Notes: a model not told the origin generated them from the letters alone. Positions 41,686-51,798 are shown, counted from the first letter of the stretch. The stretch: DNA of 64,000 bases from JAFKKS01 sp039808325 (GCA_039808325.1 JBDHSU010000002.1:1-64000), one strand, 5' to 3'. Translations and numbers: made by a program.

Positions 41686-43403
41686 AGATAGCGGCCGTTG
41701 AGCCCGCGGCGCTTCCCGCCGCGGGCCGTCGCGCGCGGGCGCATGTCGGAATCGAAGTGTGGATGCCGCTGGTCCTGTTGACCGGCGCGCTCGGCTATCC
41801 GTTCTTCCTTCTGATCACCAGCGCCTTCAATGTCGGCGACCCGCAGGCGTTGCCGGCAGTCGAGTATGGATTCACCAACTTCGTCGATCTCACCAGTCAT
41901 CTGGATTGGATCTACAACACGCTCCTGATCGCGACCGGCGGCACAATTCTCGGCATCACGATCGGCATCGGCCTCGCCTGGACGATTCATCGCACCACGG
42001 TTCCCGGCCGCAACTGGTTCGAGCTTCTCGTCGCCATCCCCTATCCGCTCGGCCCGCTCGTCGGCGCCTTGGCCTGGAGTCAGCTCGGCGCGCCGCGCGA
42101 CGGCCTGATCAACCGCGCCTTCATGTGGGCGACCGGCGGAAACTCGCCCCTTTTCGACATCTACACGCCGCTCGGCATCATCTTCGTCGAAGCGATCTTC
42201 GAAGCCCCCGTGGCCGTGCTGATCATCGGCGCCGCCATGCAGCGCATGGACCCTTCGCTCGAGGAAAGCTCCTCGATCTTCGGTGGCGGAAAATGGCGCA
42301 CGGCCATCAAGATCACGCTGCCGCTCATGCTCCCCGCGATCCTCAGCGCGGCGCTGTTCATGTTCACGTCGATCATCGGCTCGTTCGCGATCCCGACAAT
42401 CCTCGGCACCAGCGCGCGCTTCTATGTCGCGACCAACGCCATCTATGTTCTTTTCCAGGGTTACCCGCCGAACTATCCGCTTGCCGCCGCCCTCGGCCTC
42501 GTCCTGATCGTGATCACGGGCGTCGCGGTCTGGCTGGTGCAGCGCGTGTTGCGCGGACGCTCCTACGTCGTCGTCACCGGACGCGCGTATCGCCCCCGCC
42601 AAGTCGACATGCGCGGCTGGACCTGGCCACTTTTCGCGCTGGCGAGCCTGTATGTCGTGATTTCGCTGGTGCTGCCGCTTGGCGCCCTCCTCCTCGCCTC
42701 GGTGCAGACGAGCAGCGACCTGGCATTCGATCCGTCGACATGGACGCTTGCCAACTACAAATACGTCATCGTCGATTTTCCGACGACACGGCAGGCGATC
42801 ATCAACAGTCTCATCCTCGGCGTCGGCACCGGAACCTTAGGCGTCGCCTGCGCCACCTTGATCGCCATCGCCGTGCATCGCTCGAAAAGCAGCGGGCGCA
42901 AGCTGCTCGAACAGGTCACGATGCTGCCGCAGGCGTTCCCGCGGCTCATCTTCGCGTTCGGCTTTCTGTGGATGATCTTGACGCTGCCGATCCAGCTTTA
43001 CGGCACGCTGCTCGCGGTGTTGCTGGCCTACATCGTCGTCTTCCTGCCGCTCGCCTATCGCGGCATGAGCGGCGTCGTGGTGCAAATCGACAGCGCCCTG
43101 GAGGAAGCGGCGCGCGTCGGCGGCGCGAGCTGGTCGCGCGTGCTGCGCACCGTCACGGTGCCGCTCCTGCGCTCCGGCATTCTCGCCACCTGGGCGCTTC
43201 TATTCATGGTCTCGGTGCGCGAGATCAGCGCCTCGCTGTTCCTCTCGGATGCGCATACCCCGGTCCTCGGTCCGGCGATCTTCAGCTTCTGGGATTCGGG
43301 CGGCTTGCCCCGCGTCAGCGCGCTGGCGATGGTCCAGGCGCTCATCATCTTGATTGCACTTTACGCCGTCCGGCGCTGGGCCGGACGTGAGATCAAGGTC
43401 TAG
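41682..43403 (+). CDS. ABC importer permease, two fused domains
   Basis: The 573-aa protein has about 12 membrane segments in two halves, with EAA loops EESSSIFGGGKWRTAIKITLP and EEAARVGGASWSRVLRTVTVP. Its ATG overlaps the stop of the binding-protein gene by 4 nt. Confidence 0.92.
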   Translation: MKIAAVEPAALPAAGRRARAHVGIEVWMPLVLLTGALGYPFFLLITSAFNVGDPQALPAVEYGFTNFVDLTSHLDWIYNTLLIATGGTILGITIGIGLAWTIHRTTVPGRNWFELLVAIPYPLGPLVGALAWSQLGAPRDGLINRAFMWATGGNSPLFDIYTPLGIIFVEAIFEAPVAVLIIGAAMQRMDPSLEESSSIFGGGKWRTAIKITLPLMLPAILSAALFMFTSIIGSFAIPTILGTSARFYVATNAIYVLFQGYPPNYPLAAALGLVLIVITGVAVWLVQRVLRGRSYVVVTGRAYRPRQVDMRGWTWPLFALASLYVVISLVLPLGALLLASVQTSSDLAFDPSTWTLANYKYVIVDFPTTRQAIINSLILGVGTGTLGVACATLIAIAVHRSKSSGRKLLEQVTMLPQAFPRLIFAFGFLWMILTLPIQLYGTLLAVLLAYIVVFLPLAYRGMSGVVVQIDSALEEAARVGGASWSRVLRTVTVPLLRSGILATWALLFMVSVREISASLFLSDAHTPVLGPAIFSFWDSGGLPRVSALAMVQALIILIALYAVRRWAGREIKV

Positions 43404-43443
43404 CCGCGCAACGGCTCCACAACGTTACGGAGGAAACCGATCC

Positions 43444-44601
43444 ATGGTCGGTTCGACGGCACAAGAGAAAACGGCACCGGCGGCCGGCCCTTCGGCGGCG
43501 GGCGCAACCCAATATATCGAGGTGCGCGGCCTGACGGCGGCCTATGACGACAAGGTCGTCGTGAAGGACATCTCCTTCTCCGTCGCATCCGGCGAACATC
43601 TCTCGCTTCTCGGGCCGTCCGGCTGCGGAAAATCGACGACGCTGCGCTGTATTGCGGGGTTGGAAACACCGATCGCCGGCGAGATCGTCATCGACGGCGT
43701 GCCGGTCTTCTCCTCGCGGAAGGGCATCAACGTCCCGACCGAGAAACGCAAACTCTCGATGGTGTTCCAGAGCTACGCCATCTGGCCGCACATGACGGTC
43801 TTCGAGAACGTCGCCTATGCCTTGCGCGTCCAGCGCGTGCGCGAGGCCGAGATCAAGGCGCGCGTCGCCGAAGTGCTGAGAATGGTCGGCATGGAAGACT
43901 ACATGATGCGCCCGGCGACGAACCTGAGCGGCGGCCAGCAGCAGCGCGTCGCGCTCGCGCGCAGCTATGCGGCACGGCCGAAAGCCATGCTGCTCGACGA
44001 GCCCCTGTCCAACCTCGACGCGCGCCTGCGTGTGCGCATGCGCGAGGAGATCAAGGAACTGCAGCACCGTTTCAATCTCAGCACCATCTACGTGACGCAC
44101 GACCAGGAAGAGGCGATGGCGATCTCGGATCGCATCATCATCATGCGCGAGGGTAACATCGAGCAGGCCGGCAAGCCGCTCGACATCTACGATACGCCGC
44201 GCACGCGTTTCGTCGCGGATTTCATCGGCGCTGCGAACATCCTGGTCGGCTCCGTCGAAAAAGCGGGCGCCAGCGGTGCGCCCGTCATGAAAATCGGCGA
44301 AGCGGCGATCGAGTGCGCGCCGGGCTCGCAGCCGCAAAAGCCGGCTTCCGACGGACGGCATATGATCGCGGTGCGCACCGTCTACCCCGAGCTGCGCCGC
44401 GAACCGTTCGCCGGCGGCGCCAACGTGTGGAAGGCGACCGTCCGGCGGCGCGTGCTGCTCGGCGACATCGTCAGCTATCTCGTCGAATGGCCGGGTGGCG
44501 AACTGCGCATCCAATCCTTCCCCCGCGACCTTTTCGATGAAGGCGAGGCCGTACATCTGCACATCGCGCCCGCGCACGTCATTCCGATTGCCGCTGATTG
44601 A
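43444..44601 (+). CDS. ABC importer ATPase
   Basis: The 385-aa protein has Walker A GPSGCGKST (57-65), LSGGQQQR, LLDEPLSNLD and VTHDQEEA, with a C-terminal TOBE region. The start is the ATG at 43444, with GGAGGAAA upstream; about 20 residues precede the first strand of the ATPase fold. It powers the importer encoded by the two preceding genes. Confidence 0.92.
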   Translation: MVGSTAQEKTAPAAGPSAAGATQYIEVRGLTAAYDDKVVVKDISFSVASGEHLSLLGPSGCGKSTTLRCIAGLETPIAGEIVIDGVPVFSSRKGINVPTEKRKLSMVFQSYAIWPHMTVFENVAYALRVQRVREAEIKARVAEVLRMVGMEDYMMRPATNLSGGQQQRVALARSYAARPKAMLLDEPLSNLDARLRVRMREEIKELQHRFNLSTIYVTHDQEEAMAISDRIIIMREGNIEQAGKPLDIYDTPRTRFVADFIGAANILVGSVEKAGASGAPVMKIGEAAIECAPGSQPQKPASDGRHMIAVRTVYPELRREPFAGGANVWKATVRRRVLLGDIVSYLVEWPGGELRIQSFPRDLFDEGEAVHLHIAPAHVIPIAAD

Positions 44602-44668
44602 CGATGCCCGCCCCTAGAGTGCTCGCGGCGCCGCATGCGCCGCACGTCATCAGCGCGTAGAGAGCGCC

Positions 44669-46312
44669 ATGGATTTGAACGTCGCGCGCACGCACACCGA
44701 CGTCCTCGTGCTCGGCGGAGGACTGTCCGGCCACCGCGCCGCGGTCGCCGCTCGGGAAAAAGGCGCGGCCGTCACCATGGCCTATCTCGCGCGCGGCGCA
44801 TCGCCTTTCATCATCGGCTGCAACGCGCCAATCGGTCACGCCGACAACCGCGACCGGCCGGAAATCTTCTTCGATGACATGGTGCGCGGCGGCTACGGCC
44901 TCAACGACCGCCGCCTGGTGAAGGTCATGGCCTATCAGGCCGCCGAGGCCTGGCGCGAACTTTCCGCGATCGGCGTGCCGTTCGCGAAGAACGGCGATCG
45001 CGTGGCGCAGCGGCATCTTTCCGGCAACACCTATCCGCGCTCGATCTTCATCGCCGAAGGCACGGGCCGGGTGACCATGGAGCACCTCGCCGCCCATGCG
45101 GCGAAGATCGGCGTCGAGACGCTGCCGGGGCGCAAGGTGGTCGATCTTCTCCGCGACGGCGACGATGTCGTCGGCGCCCTGCTCTGGGATCGCCACGCGC
45201 AGCAGTTCCATGCGGTGACGGCGCGGGCGGTGGCGCTAGCCATGGGAGGGATCGGCCGCATCTACAGCGACAGCACCTATCCGGTCGACGTCGGCAGCGA
45301 CGCCTACGGCCTCGCCCTGAAGGCGGGCGCGCGCCTGACCGATATGGAGTTCGTTCAGTTCGAGCCTGTCGTCACGGTGTGGCCGCAGGAATGCCGCGGC
45401 ATGGAGATGCCGACGGCGATGCTCGGCGATGGCGCACACCTGATCAATGCCGAGGGCGAGCGATTCATGTTCCGCTACAACCCGGAGCATGGCGAGAAGC
45501 AAATCGAAAAGGCGAAGATGTCGCTCTGCATCCAGAAGGAGATCGACGAAGGGCGCGGCCTTCCCGACGCCTCCGTGATCTTCGACACGACCGTCCTGCC
45601 TAAGGAGAAACTGGAAAGCTACGTCAGCCACGTGAAGCGCCTGCGCAACGCCGGCGTCGATCCGGCCGTGACGCCGCCGCATGTGCGGCCGGCCGCCCAC
45701 AGCCAGATGGGCGGCGTCTTCATCGACGATACCGGCTGGTCCGGCGTCCCCGGCCTTTACGCCGGAGGCGAATCCGCCGGCGGCGTGCATGGCGCAAGCC
45801 GCCTCGCGGGTAACGGCTGCAGCGACACGCTCGTGTTCGGCGCCCTCGCCGGCCGCGGCGCGGCCGACGGGATGTTCGCGGCGAAATCACGTGACTGGAA
45901 TGCGATCATCGATGCGTCCATCGAGACCCTGCGCGGCCGAATCCGGCCGGGCGGCGACACGCAGGCGATGGAGATCAAGGACAGGATCCGCGAGATCATG
46001 CCCGCGGCCGCGGGCATCTGGCGCAATGCGGCGTCGCTAGCGGACGGGCGCGAGCAATTGGCGCAATGCCGCGTGGCGACTTCCGCCCTTGTCGTCGGTG
46101 ACATCGACCGCGCGATCGAAGCGAACGAGGTCGAGCACATGCTCGTGACCGCGACGATGATCGTCGAGGCCGCTCTCGCCCGCACCGAAAGCCGCGGCGC
46201 GCATCAGCGCACGGATTTCCCGGAAACCGACGATGCCCATTGGCTGAAGCACACGACATTCACACAAGGCGCCAGCGGCGAATTGCTGCGCGAAGATTTG
46301 CCCATCCACTGA
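44669..46312 (+). CDS. Fumarate-reductase/succinate-dehydrogenase-like flavoprotein
   Basis: The 547-aa protein has an N-terminal FAD motif VLGGGLSGHRAA (near residues 14-25), GNTYPRSIF, AVALAMGGIGRIYSD, and the HSQMGGVFIDDTG plus GLYAGGESAGGVHGASRLAGNG region that holds the FAD-contacting residues of the FrdA/SdhA/aspartate oxidase family. It has no signal peptide, so it is probably a cytosolic oxidoreductase acting on an organic acid. It lies 67 nt after the ABC ATPase gene and 21 nt before a CoA-transferase gene. Confidence 0.9.
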   Translation: MDLNVARTHTDVLVLGGGLSGHRAAVAAREKGAAVTMAYLARGASPFIIGCNAPIGHADNRDRPEIFFDDMVRGGYGLNDRRLVKVMAYQAAEAWRELSAIGVPFAKNGDRVAQRHLSGNTYPRSIFIAEGTGRVTMEHLAAHAAKIGVETLPGRKVVDLLRDGDDVVGALLWDRHAQQFHAVTARAVALAMGGIGRIYSDSTYPVDVGSDAYGLALKAGARLTDMEFVQFEPVVTVWPQECRGMEMPTAMLGDGAHLINAEGERFMFRYNPEHGEKQIEKAKMSLCIQKEIDEGRGLPDASVIFDTTVLPKEKLESYVSHVKRLRNAGVDPAVTPPHVRPAAHSQMGGVFIDDTGWSGVPGLYAGGESAGGVHGASRLAGNGCSDTLVFGALAGRGAADGMFAAKSRDWNAIIDASIETLRGRIRPGGDTQAMEIKDRIREIMPAAAGIWRNAASLADGREQLAQCRVATSALVVGDIDRAIEANEVEHMLVTATMIVEAALARTESRGAHQRTDFPETDDAHWLKHTTFTQGASGELLREDLPIH

Positions 46313-46333
46313 TCGCCTAGGGAGACAGCCAGC

Positions 46334-47482
46334 ATGGCCGCGAAGCCTCTGGACGGAATCAAAGTGCTCGACTTCACGCGCCTGTTCGCGGGGCCGTTCT
46401 GCACCATGCTGTTGGGCGATCTCGGCGCCGATGTCGCCAAGGTGGAATCGCCCGGGGGCGACTCCATCCGCCCGCAGGGGCCGCCCTTTCACAAAGGGTT
46501 GAGCTTCAGCTATCTGGCCGTCAATCGGAACAAGCGTTCGATCGTCATCGACATGAAAGAGGCGGAAGGCAAGGCGCTGGCGCGCCGTCTGGCGCTGGCG
46601 GCCGACGTCATCGTCGAGAACTTCCGGCCCGGCGTAATGGACCGCCTGGGCCTCGGCTACGCGTCGCTCGCGGCGGAAAATCCGAAGCTGATCTTCTGCG
46701 CCATGTCCGGTCTCGGCGCGGACGGGCCGTACAAGGACGTCGGCGCCTTCGATCTCACGATCCAGGCCGAAGGCGGCTACATGAGCCTCACGGGACAACG
46801 CGGCGGCGAACCGATCAAGCTCGGCACCTCCGCGTTCGATCTCGTCTGCGGCCAGTACGCGATGGGCGCGATCACCACCGCCCTGTTCGCGCGGGAACGT
46901 ACCGGCAAAGGCCAGCGCATCGATACCAGCCTGTTCGAGAGCGAGATCACGTTCCTCGTCGATGCCGGCATCGAGTATCTCACCACCGGCGTGAGCCGCG
47001 GCAAGTGGGGCAGCGAGCACGCCAACCTCGTCCCCTACAAGGCGTTCGAAGCGTCCGACGGCTGGGTCGTCATCGGCGCCGGCGTGCAGAACCTGTTCGA
47101 GCGCTTCATGAAGGTGCTCGGCCGCACCGAACTCGCCGCCGATGAGCGCTTCGTCGAACTGAAAGGCCGCGTCGCCAACCGTGACGTGCTCTACGGCCTC
47201 CTCGATGCGGAAGTGAAGAAATGGACGGTCGCGGACCTCGTGAAAGCTCTCGCCGATGCGCAGGTTCCTTGCTCTCCCGTCAACACGATGGAGCAGGTGT
47301 TCAAGCATCCACAGGCGTTGCATCGCGGCATGGTGCAAAAGGTGAAGCACGCCGACTACGGCGAGCTCTCGGTCATCGGCCCGGCGGTGAAGTATGGCGG
47401 CTTCGACATCACAGAGGATTGGCAGGCACCGCCGATGCTCGGCGAGCACTCCGACGCCGTCGTCAAGGATTGGCTGGGCTGA
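46334..47482 (+). CDS. CaiB/BaiF family CoA-transferase (class III)
   Basis: The 382-aa protein starts with PLDGIKVLDFTRLFAGPFCTM and has VESPGGDSIRPQGP, NRNKRSIVIDMK and the GPYKDVGAFDLTIQAEGG region. Class III enzymes move CoA between carboxylic acids through an Asp-linked anhydride. Together with the acyl-CoA dehydrogenase 32 nt downstream it would activate and oxidise the acid imported by the ABC system. Confidence 0.93.
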   Translation: MAAKPLDGIKVLDFTRLFAGPFCTMLLGDLGADVAKVESPGGDSIRPQGPPFHKGLSFSYLAVNRNKRSIVIDMKEAEGKALARRLALAADVIVENFRPGVMDRLGLGYASLAAENPKLIFCAMSGLGADGPYKDVGAFDLTIQAEGGYMSLTGQRGGEPIKLGTSAFDLVCGQYAMGAITTALFARERTGKGQRIDTSLFESEITFLVDAGIEYLTTGVSRGKWGSEHANLVPYKAFEASDGWVVIGAGVQNLFERFMKVLGRTELAADERFVELKGRVANRDVLYGLLDAEVKKWTVADLVKALADAQVPCSPVNTMEQVFKHPQALHRGMVQKVKHADYGELSVIGPAVKYGGFDITEDWQAPPMLGEHSDAVVKDWLG

Positions 47483-47514
47483 GCCGGCCCGCAGCGTAAC
47501 AAAGGACATCGTCC

Positions 47515-48660
47515 GTGGATTTCGCACTCTCGGAAGATCAACAGATGGCGCTCGACGCTTGGTCGCGCGTGATCGAGCGCGACATCGCGCCGATAACACG
47601 AAAACATCACGGCGAGATGTTTCCCAAAGAGGTCGCGCATCATCTCTTGAAGACGTCCGGGCAATACGGCGTCGGCGCCGGCTGGGTATCGGAGGAGGAC
47701 GGTGGCTTGGGCCTCGACTTCCTCACCAGCGGCCTGCTGTATGAGGAACTGTCGCGCACCTCGGCCGACCTCGCCGGCGTATCGTTCGTCGCCGAAGGCG
47801 CGGCCCTGAAAGTGGCACGCACCGGATCGCCCGAACTCAAGGCGCGCTACCTTCCCGGCCTCCTGTCCGGCGACATCATCGGTTGCTCCGCTATCAGCGA
47901 GCCCGGCATCGGGTCGAGTGTGCGCGAGATGCGCACGCGCGCCGTTCGCGACGGCAAGAACTATCGCATCACCGGCGAAAAGATGTGGATCTCCAACGCC
48001 AGCATCGCCGACCTCACCATCGTCGTCGCCAAGACCGACGATTCAGAATTCACGATGTTCCTCGTCGACCGCAAGGAGCACGGCTTCAAGACGGTCGAGA
48101 TCTCCAAGCTCGGCATGAACAGTTGGCCGCTCGGCCAGATCATCTTCGAAGACGTCGTCGTGCCGGAAGAGAACATGATGGGCGGCCTCGGCGGGGGCCT
48201 GCGCGAAACCATGAAAGGCTTCGAGCGCTCCCGCTGTTTCGTCTCGACCTTGGCGCTGGGCACCGCGCAAGCCGCGCTCGATGCCAGCCTCCGCTATGCC
48301 GGCGAACGTCAGGCGTTCGGCAAGCCGATCGCCGGCCACCAACTGGTGCAGAGCCTGCTCGCCTCGATGGCGACCGACGTTCACGCCTCCAGGCTGCTCG
48401 TCTACCGCGCGCTGTGGATGATGGCGCAGGGGCAGCGCTGCGCCATCGAGTCGTCGATCGCCAAGGCGTTCACGACGGAAGCGGCGCTGCGCGTCGCCTC
48501 GAACGCCATCCAGGTGCACGGCGCCTTCGGCATCAGCCGCGAGTTCCCGGTCGAGAAGCATTTCCGCGACGCGCGCATGCTGACGATCCCCGACGGCACG
48601 ACGCAGATCAACCAACTCGTTATCGGCCGCCAGCTCACCGGCGTCGACGCGTTTTCGTGA
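47515..48660 (+). CDS. Acyl-CoA dehydrogenase
   Basis: The 381-aa flavoenzyme has the family pattern: GCSAISEPGIGSSVREM (FAD/substrate strand), EKMWISNA, FEDVVVPEENMMG, YAGERQAFGKPIAGHQLVQ and VHGAFGISREFPVEKHFRDAR. At the place where many family members have the catalytic Glu (YEGT), this protein has Asp (PDGTTQIN). The GTG start at 47515 follows AAAGGA. It ends the plus-strand catabolic operon. Confidence 0.92.
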   Translation: MDFALSEDQQMALDAWSRVIERDIAPITRKHHGEMFPKEVAHHLLKTSGQYGVGAGWVSEEDGGLGLDFLTSGLLYEELSRTSADLAGVSFVAEGAALKVARTGSPELKARYLPGLLSGDIIGCSAISEPGIGSSVREMRTRAVRDGKNYRITGEKMWISNASIADLTIVVAKTDDSEFTMFLVDRKEHGFKTVEISKLGMNSWPLGQIIFEDVVVPEENMMGGLGGGLRETMKGFERSRCFVSTLALGTAQAALDASLRYAGERQAFGKPIAGHQLVQSLLASMATDVHASRLLVYRALWMMAQGQRCAIESSIAKAFTTEAALRVASNAIQVHGAFGISREFPVEKHFRDARMLTIPDGTTQINQLVIGRQLTGVDAFS

Positions 48661-48688
48661 GTTCTGCGCCCAACGTGTGCCCGCTCGT

Positions 48689-48819
48689 CGTCATTCCGGC
48701 CGAACGTGGCGAGAGCCGAGACCCAAACTCCTTCAACGCAGCGGCTTAGCCTAACCCGCATCTTGAGGATTCTGGATTCCGGCTCCGGCCGCTGCGCGGC
48801 CTTGCCCGGAATGCCGGGG
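48689..48819. repeat. Palindromic intergenic element between convergent genes
   Basis: CATTCCGG (48692-48699) and CCGGAATG (48806-48813) frame a segment whose right half folds further: ATTCCGG (48776-48782) with CCGGAAT (48806-48812), enclosing GGCCGC-TGC-GCGGCC (48787-48801). It looks like the dispersed intergenic palindromes common in Bradyrhizobium relatives and may also end transcription from both sides. Confidence 0.5.
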
Positions 48820-48826
48820 AAGACGG

Positions 48827-50098
48827 CTACGGCGCACCGTCCTTGCGCATCTTCTCGCTTGAAGACGCGGACGCGTCGACCGTCACCCCGTCCGCCGCCA
48901 TCGCCGCGATTTCTTCCGGTGAAAATCCGGCCTCGCGCAGCACCTCGGCGCTATGCTCGCCGACCCGCGGCGCATGCCGGCGAATGGGCAAACGCTCGCC
49001 GTTCCATCGATTGGGCACGCCGGTGTAGCGCACCGTTCCCTCCGTCGGGTGCTCCTGCGTCTCGAAGAAACCCACCGCGTTGAGGTGTTCGTCATCGATC
49101 ACGGCGTCGAGATCGTTGAGCGGAACGCAGGGAATATCGAGGCGCGCGAACAGCTCCAGCCACTCCGCCGTCGTCCGCGTCAGCAGGATGTCGGCGACCA
49201 TGCCGTAGGCTTCGTGATAGTGGTTGGCGCGCGCGGTGTGCGTCGCCATGCGCGGATTCGCCAGCATCTCTTCCAAGCGCCCGATCGATTCCATGAATCC
49301 GCGCCAGTGCTTTTCCATATAGATCAGCACGCAGATATAGCCGTCGCGGGTGCGATAGGGCCGGCGATTGGCCGTGAGGTAGCGGTTATAGCCGGTGCCT
49401 CCGAGGTCCGGTTCGAAGACACGCCCGGCGAAATGATCGCCGAGCACGAACTGCGCCATCGTCTCGAACATCGGCACCTCGACGGAAACGCCCTCCCCCG
49501 TCCGGTCGCGCTGGATGACGGCGGCAAGCACCGCATGCGCCGCCGCAAGCGCGACGATACGGTCGCTGATCGCGAACGGAACGTAGCGCGGCTCCGTGCT
49601 GCCGGAACGCTCGAACAGCGAGCCGACGCCCGAGATGCCCTGAATGAGGTCGTCATAGGCAGGGCGCGCGGCGTAGGGTCCCGCTTGCCCGTACCCCACT
49701 AACGCCACGTTGATGATCCGGGGATTGACGGCGCGAACATCCTCTTCGCCGAGACGCAGGCGACGCATGGCCGCGGGGCGGACATTGCTGATGAGCACGT
49801 CCGCGTCCTCGCACAGCCGCAGCAAGGCGGCGCGCCCCGCCTCCTTCTTCAGGTCGAGCGCGACGCTGCGCTTGTTGCGGTTGAGCAGCAGCGAGATCGC
49901 GCCCATGCGAGGGGTGCGCATCGGCACGCCGTTGCGCATCACGTCCCCCTCGGGCGGCTCGACCTTGATGACATCGGCCCCATGGTCGGCGAGCGTCTGC
50001 GTCGCGTAGGGCCCCATGATCACCGTCGTCAGATCGATGATCCGCAAGCCTTCGAGCGGAAGTGTCGCGGCGGATGTGCCCTGGGGCTGAGGCGCCAT
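48827..50098 (-). CDS. CaiB/BaiF family CoA-transferase (class III), second copy
   Basis: The 423-aa protein starts with LPLEGLRIIDLTTVIMGPYATQ and has VIKVEPPEGDVMRNG, NRNKRSVALDLK and GYGQAGPYAARPAYDDLIQG. It differs clearly from the enzyme at 46334. The ATG at 50098 lies 11 nt after the stop of the ThDP enzyme gene, so the two form an operon. The C-terminus has an Ala/Ser-rich tail. Confidence 0.92.
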   Translation of the reverse strand: MAPQPQGTSAATLPLEGLRIIDLTTVIMGPYATQTLADHGADVIKVEPPEGDVMRNGVPMRTPRMGAISLLLNRNKRSVALDLKKEAGRAALLRLCEDADVLISNVRPAAMRRLRLGEEDVRAVNPRIINVALVGYGQAGPYAARPAYDDLIQGISGVGSLFERSGSTEPRYVPFAISDRIVALAAAHAVLAAVIQRDRTGEGVSVEVPMFETMAQFVLGDHFAGRVFEPDLGGTGYNRYLTANRRPYRTRDGYICVLIYMEKHWRGFMESIGRLEEMLANPRMATHTARANHYHEAYGMVADILLTRTTAEWLELFARLDIPCVPLNDLDAVIDDEHLNAVGFFETQEHPTEGTVRYTGVPNRWNGERLPIRRHAPRVGEHSAEVLREAGFSPEEIAAMAADGVTVDASASSSEKMRKDGAP

Positions 50099-50109
50099 GG
50101 TCCTGCTCG

Positions 50110-51798
50110 CTACACCGGCTTGAACGCGCGATCGAGCGTCACGTCGACGAGATGCGGGCCGCCGCTCGCGATTCCCTTCTTGATCAGGTCGGTCGCCTCC
50201 GCAATCGTCCCCGCCCGCTCCGCGGCGACGCCGAGAGACCTGGACAGGGTGACGAAATCGACCGGCGGATCGTTCAACTCCATCCCGACATACAAATCCT
50301 GCTGCGCCGCGTGGCCGCGCATCGCATGCACGCGCTGCTTGAGGATGCGATAGGAGGAGTTGTTGAAGATGACGAATACGATATCGAGCTTCTGATGCGC
50401 CGCGGTCCAAAGCGCCTGGATCGTGTACATGGCGCTTCCATCGCCGATAAGCGCAACCACCGGCCGGTTCGGGAGCGCGATCTTGATCCCGATCGAGGCC
50501 GGGATGCCCCACCCGATGCCGCCGCCGCGCAGTCCGAAATAGCTTTGCGGATCGTCGCTCGTGATCATTTGGCGGATGCCGGGCGCCGAGGATAGCACTT
50601 CCTCGATGACAACGGCGTCGCGCGGCAGGATCTGCCCGATCGCATGCAGCAGCGGCAGCGGCTGGATCGGGGCAGCGCCGGCGAGCGCCTTGGCTTTTGC
50701 GACCAACGCCTCGCGCTCGGCCGCCGCGGCGCGCTTGTTCGCATCGAAGCGCTCGCGCGCCTTGGCGCGCGCGCCGCTCGACATGCGCTCCTGCGTCGCC
50801 GCCGTGAGTTCCGGAAGGCTCGCTTTCGGGTCGGCGAGAAGCCCGACCTTGGTCGGATAATTCTTACCCAACTCCCACGGATCGCTGTCGATATGGATGA
50901 TCGAGAGCCCATCGGGAATGGGCTCCATCGGCGAGGGCAGCGACAGCGTGAACAAATCCGCCCCGACCGACAACAGCACGTCGTGCTGATCGAGGATCTG
51001 CCGCACGCTTGGAACGAGCCGCGTCACCGCTCCGCGAAACAGCGGATGCGACGATGGAAACGACGCTGTATTCGCGATGAACTCACAGTAGACCGGCGCG
51101 CCGATCAGCTCCGCCAGCGCCACCAATTCGGCATGCGCTTGCGATTGCGCGGCGCCGTCACCCGCCATGATGACCGGCCGCTCCGCCGCGGCGAGGATGG
51201 CGGCCGCTTCTTCGATCGCCTGGCGGTCGCCGCGCTGCCGGCGCGCCACGCGTGACGGGGCGAGAAGATCGACCTCTTCTTCGGCGTTGAGGATGTCGCC
51301 GGGAAGCGAGAGGAACACCGGTCCGGTCGGCGGCGCGAGCGCCGTCTTGACCGCACGGTGCACCATGCGCGGAAGATCGGCCAACCGATGTACCTCGCTC
51401 GACCATTTGACGAGCGGCCGCGCGATCGTCGGCAGGTCGTCCCACAGGACCGGCTCGGTCACGTTGAACGTCTGTTCGTGCTGCCCCGCCGTGATCAGCA
51501 TCGGCGACGCCGCCTTCTTCGCATCGTAAAGCATGCCCATGGCGTTGCCGAGGCCGGGCGCGACATGCAGGTTGACCACGGCAAGCTTGCCGGAAGCCTG
51601 CGCGTAACCGTCGGCCATCGCCATCACCGCAGCCTCCTGCAGCGCCAGCACGTAGCGCAGATCGCCGTAAACCGCGAGCGCATCCATCAGCGGAAGCTCG
51701 GTCGTTCCGGGGTTGCCGAAAAGAACGTCCACGCCCTCCTGCTTCAAGAGTTCCAGAAACGCGCGCTTGCCGGAAATCGATGGCACGAGGGCCTCCAT
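50110..51798 (-). CDS. ThDP enzyme, benzoylformate-decarboxylase-like
   Basis: The 562-aa protein has the three-domain ThDP layout: N-terminal VLFGNPGTTELPLMDAL, the cofactor Glu in LALQEAAVMAMADGYAQ, NLHVAPGLGNAMG with the active-site His typical of benzoylformate decarboxylase, and the C-terminal GDGSAMYTIQALW ... NN cofactor motif. It likely decarboxylates a 2-oxo acid such as benzoylformate or a relative. The ATG at 51798 is used because conservation begins there. It is co-transcribed with the CoA-transferase downstream and divergent from ndvA. Confidence 0.88.
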   Translation of the reverse strand: MEALVPSISGKRAFLELLKQEGVDVLFGNPGTTELPLMDALAVYGDLRYVLALQEAAVMAMADGYAQASGKLAVVNLHVAPGLGNAMGMLYDAKKAASPMLITAGQHEQTFNVTEPVLWDDLPTIARPLVKWSSEVHRLADLPRMVHRAVKTALAPPTGPVFLSLPGDILNAEEEVDLLAPSRVARRQRGDRQAIEEAAAILAAAERPVIMAGDGAAQSQAHAELVALAELIGAPVYCEFIANTASFPSSHPLFRGAVTRLVPSVRQILDQHDVLLSVGADLFTLSLPSPMEPIPDGLSIIHIDSDPWELGKNYPTKVGLLADPKASLPELTAATQERMSSGARAKARERFDANKRAAAAEREALVAKAKALAGAAPIQPLPLLHAIGQILPRDAVVIEEVLSSAPGIRQMITSDDPQSYFGLRGGGIGWGIPASIGIKIALPNRPVVALIGDGSAMYTIQALWTAAHQKLDIVFVIFNNSSYRILKQRVHAMRGHAAQQDLYVGMELNDPPVDFVTLSRSLGVAAERAGTIAEATDLIKKGIASGGPHLVDVTLDRAFKPV

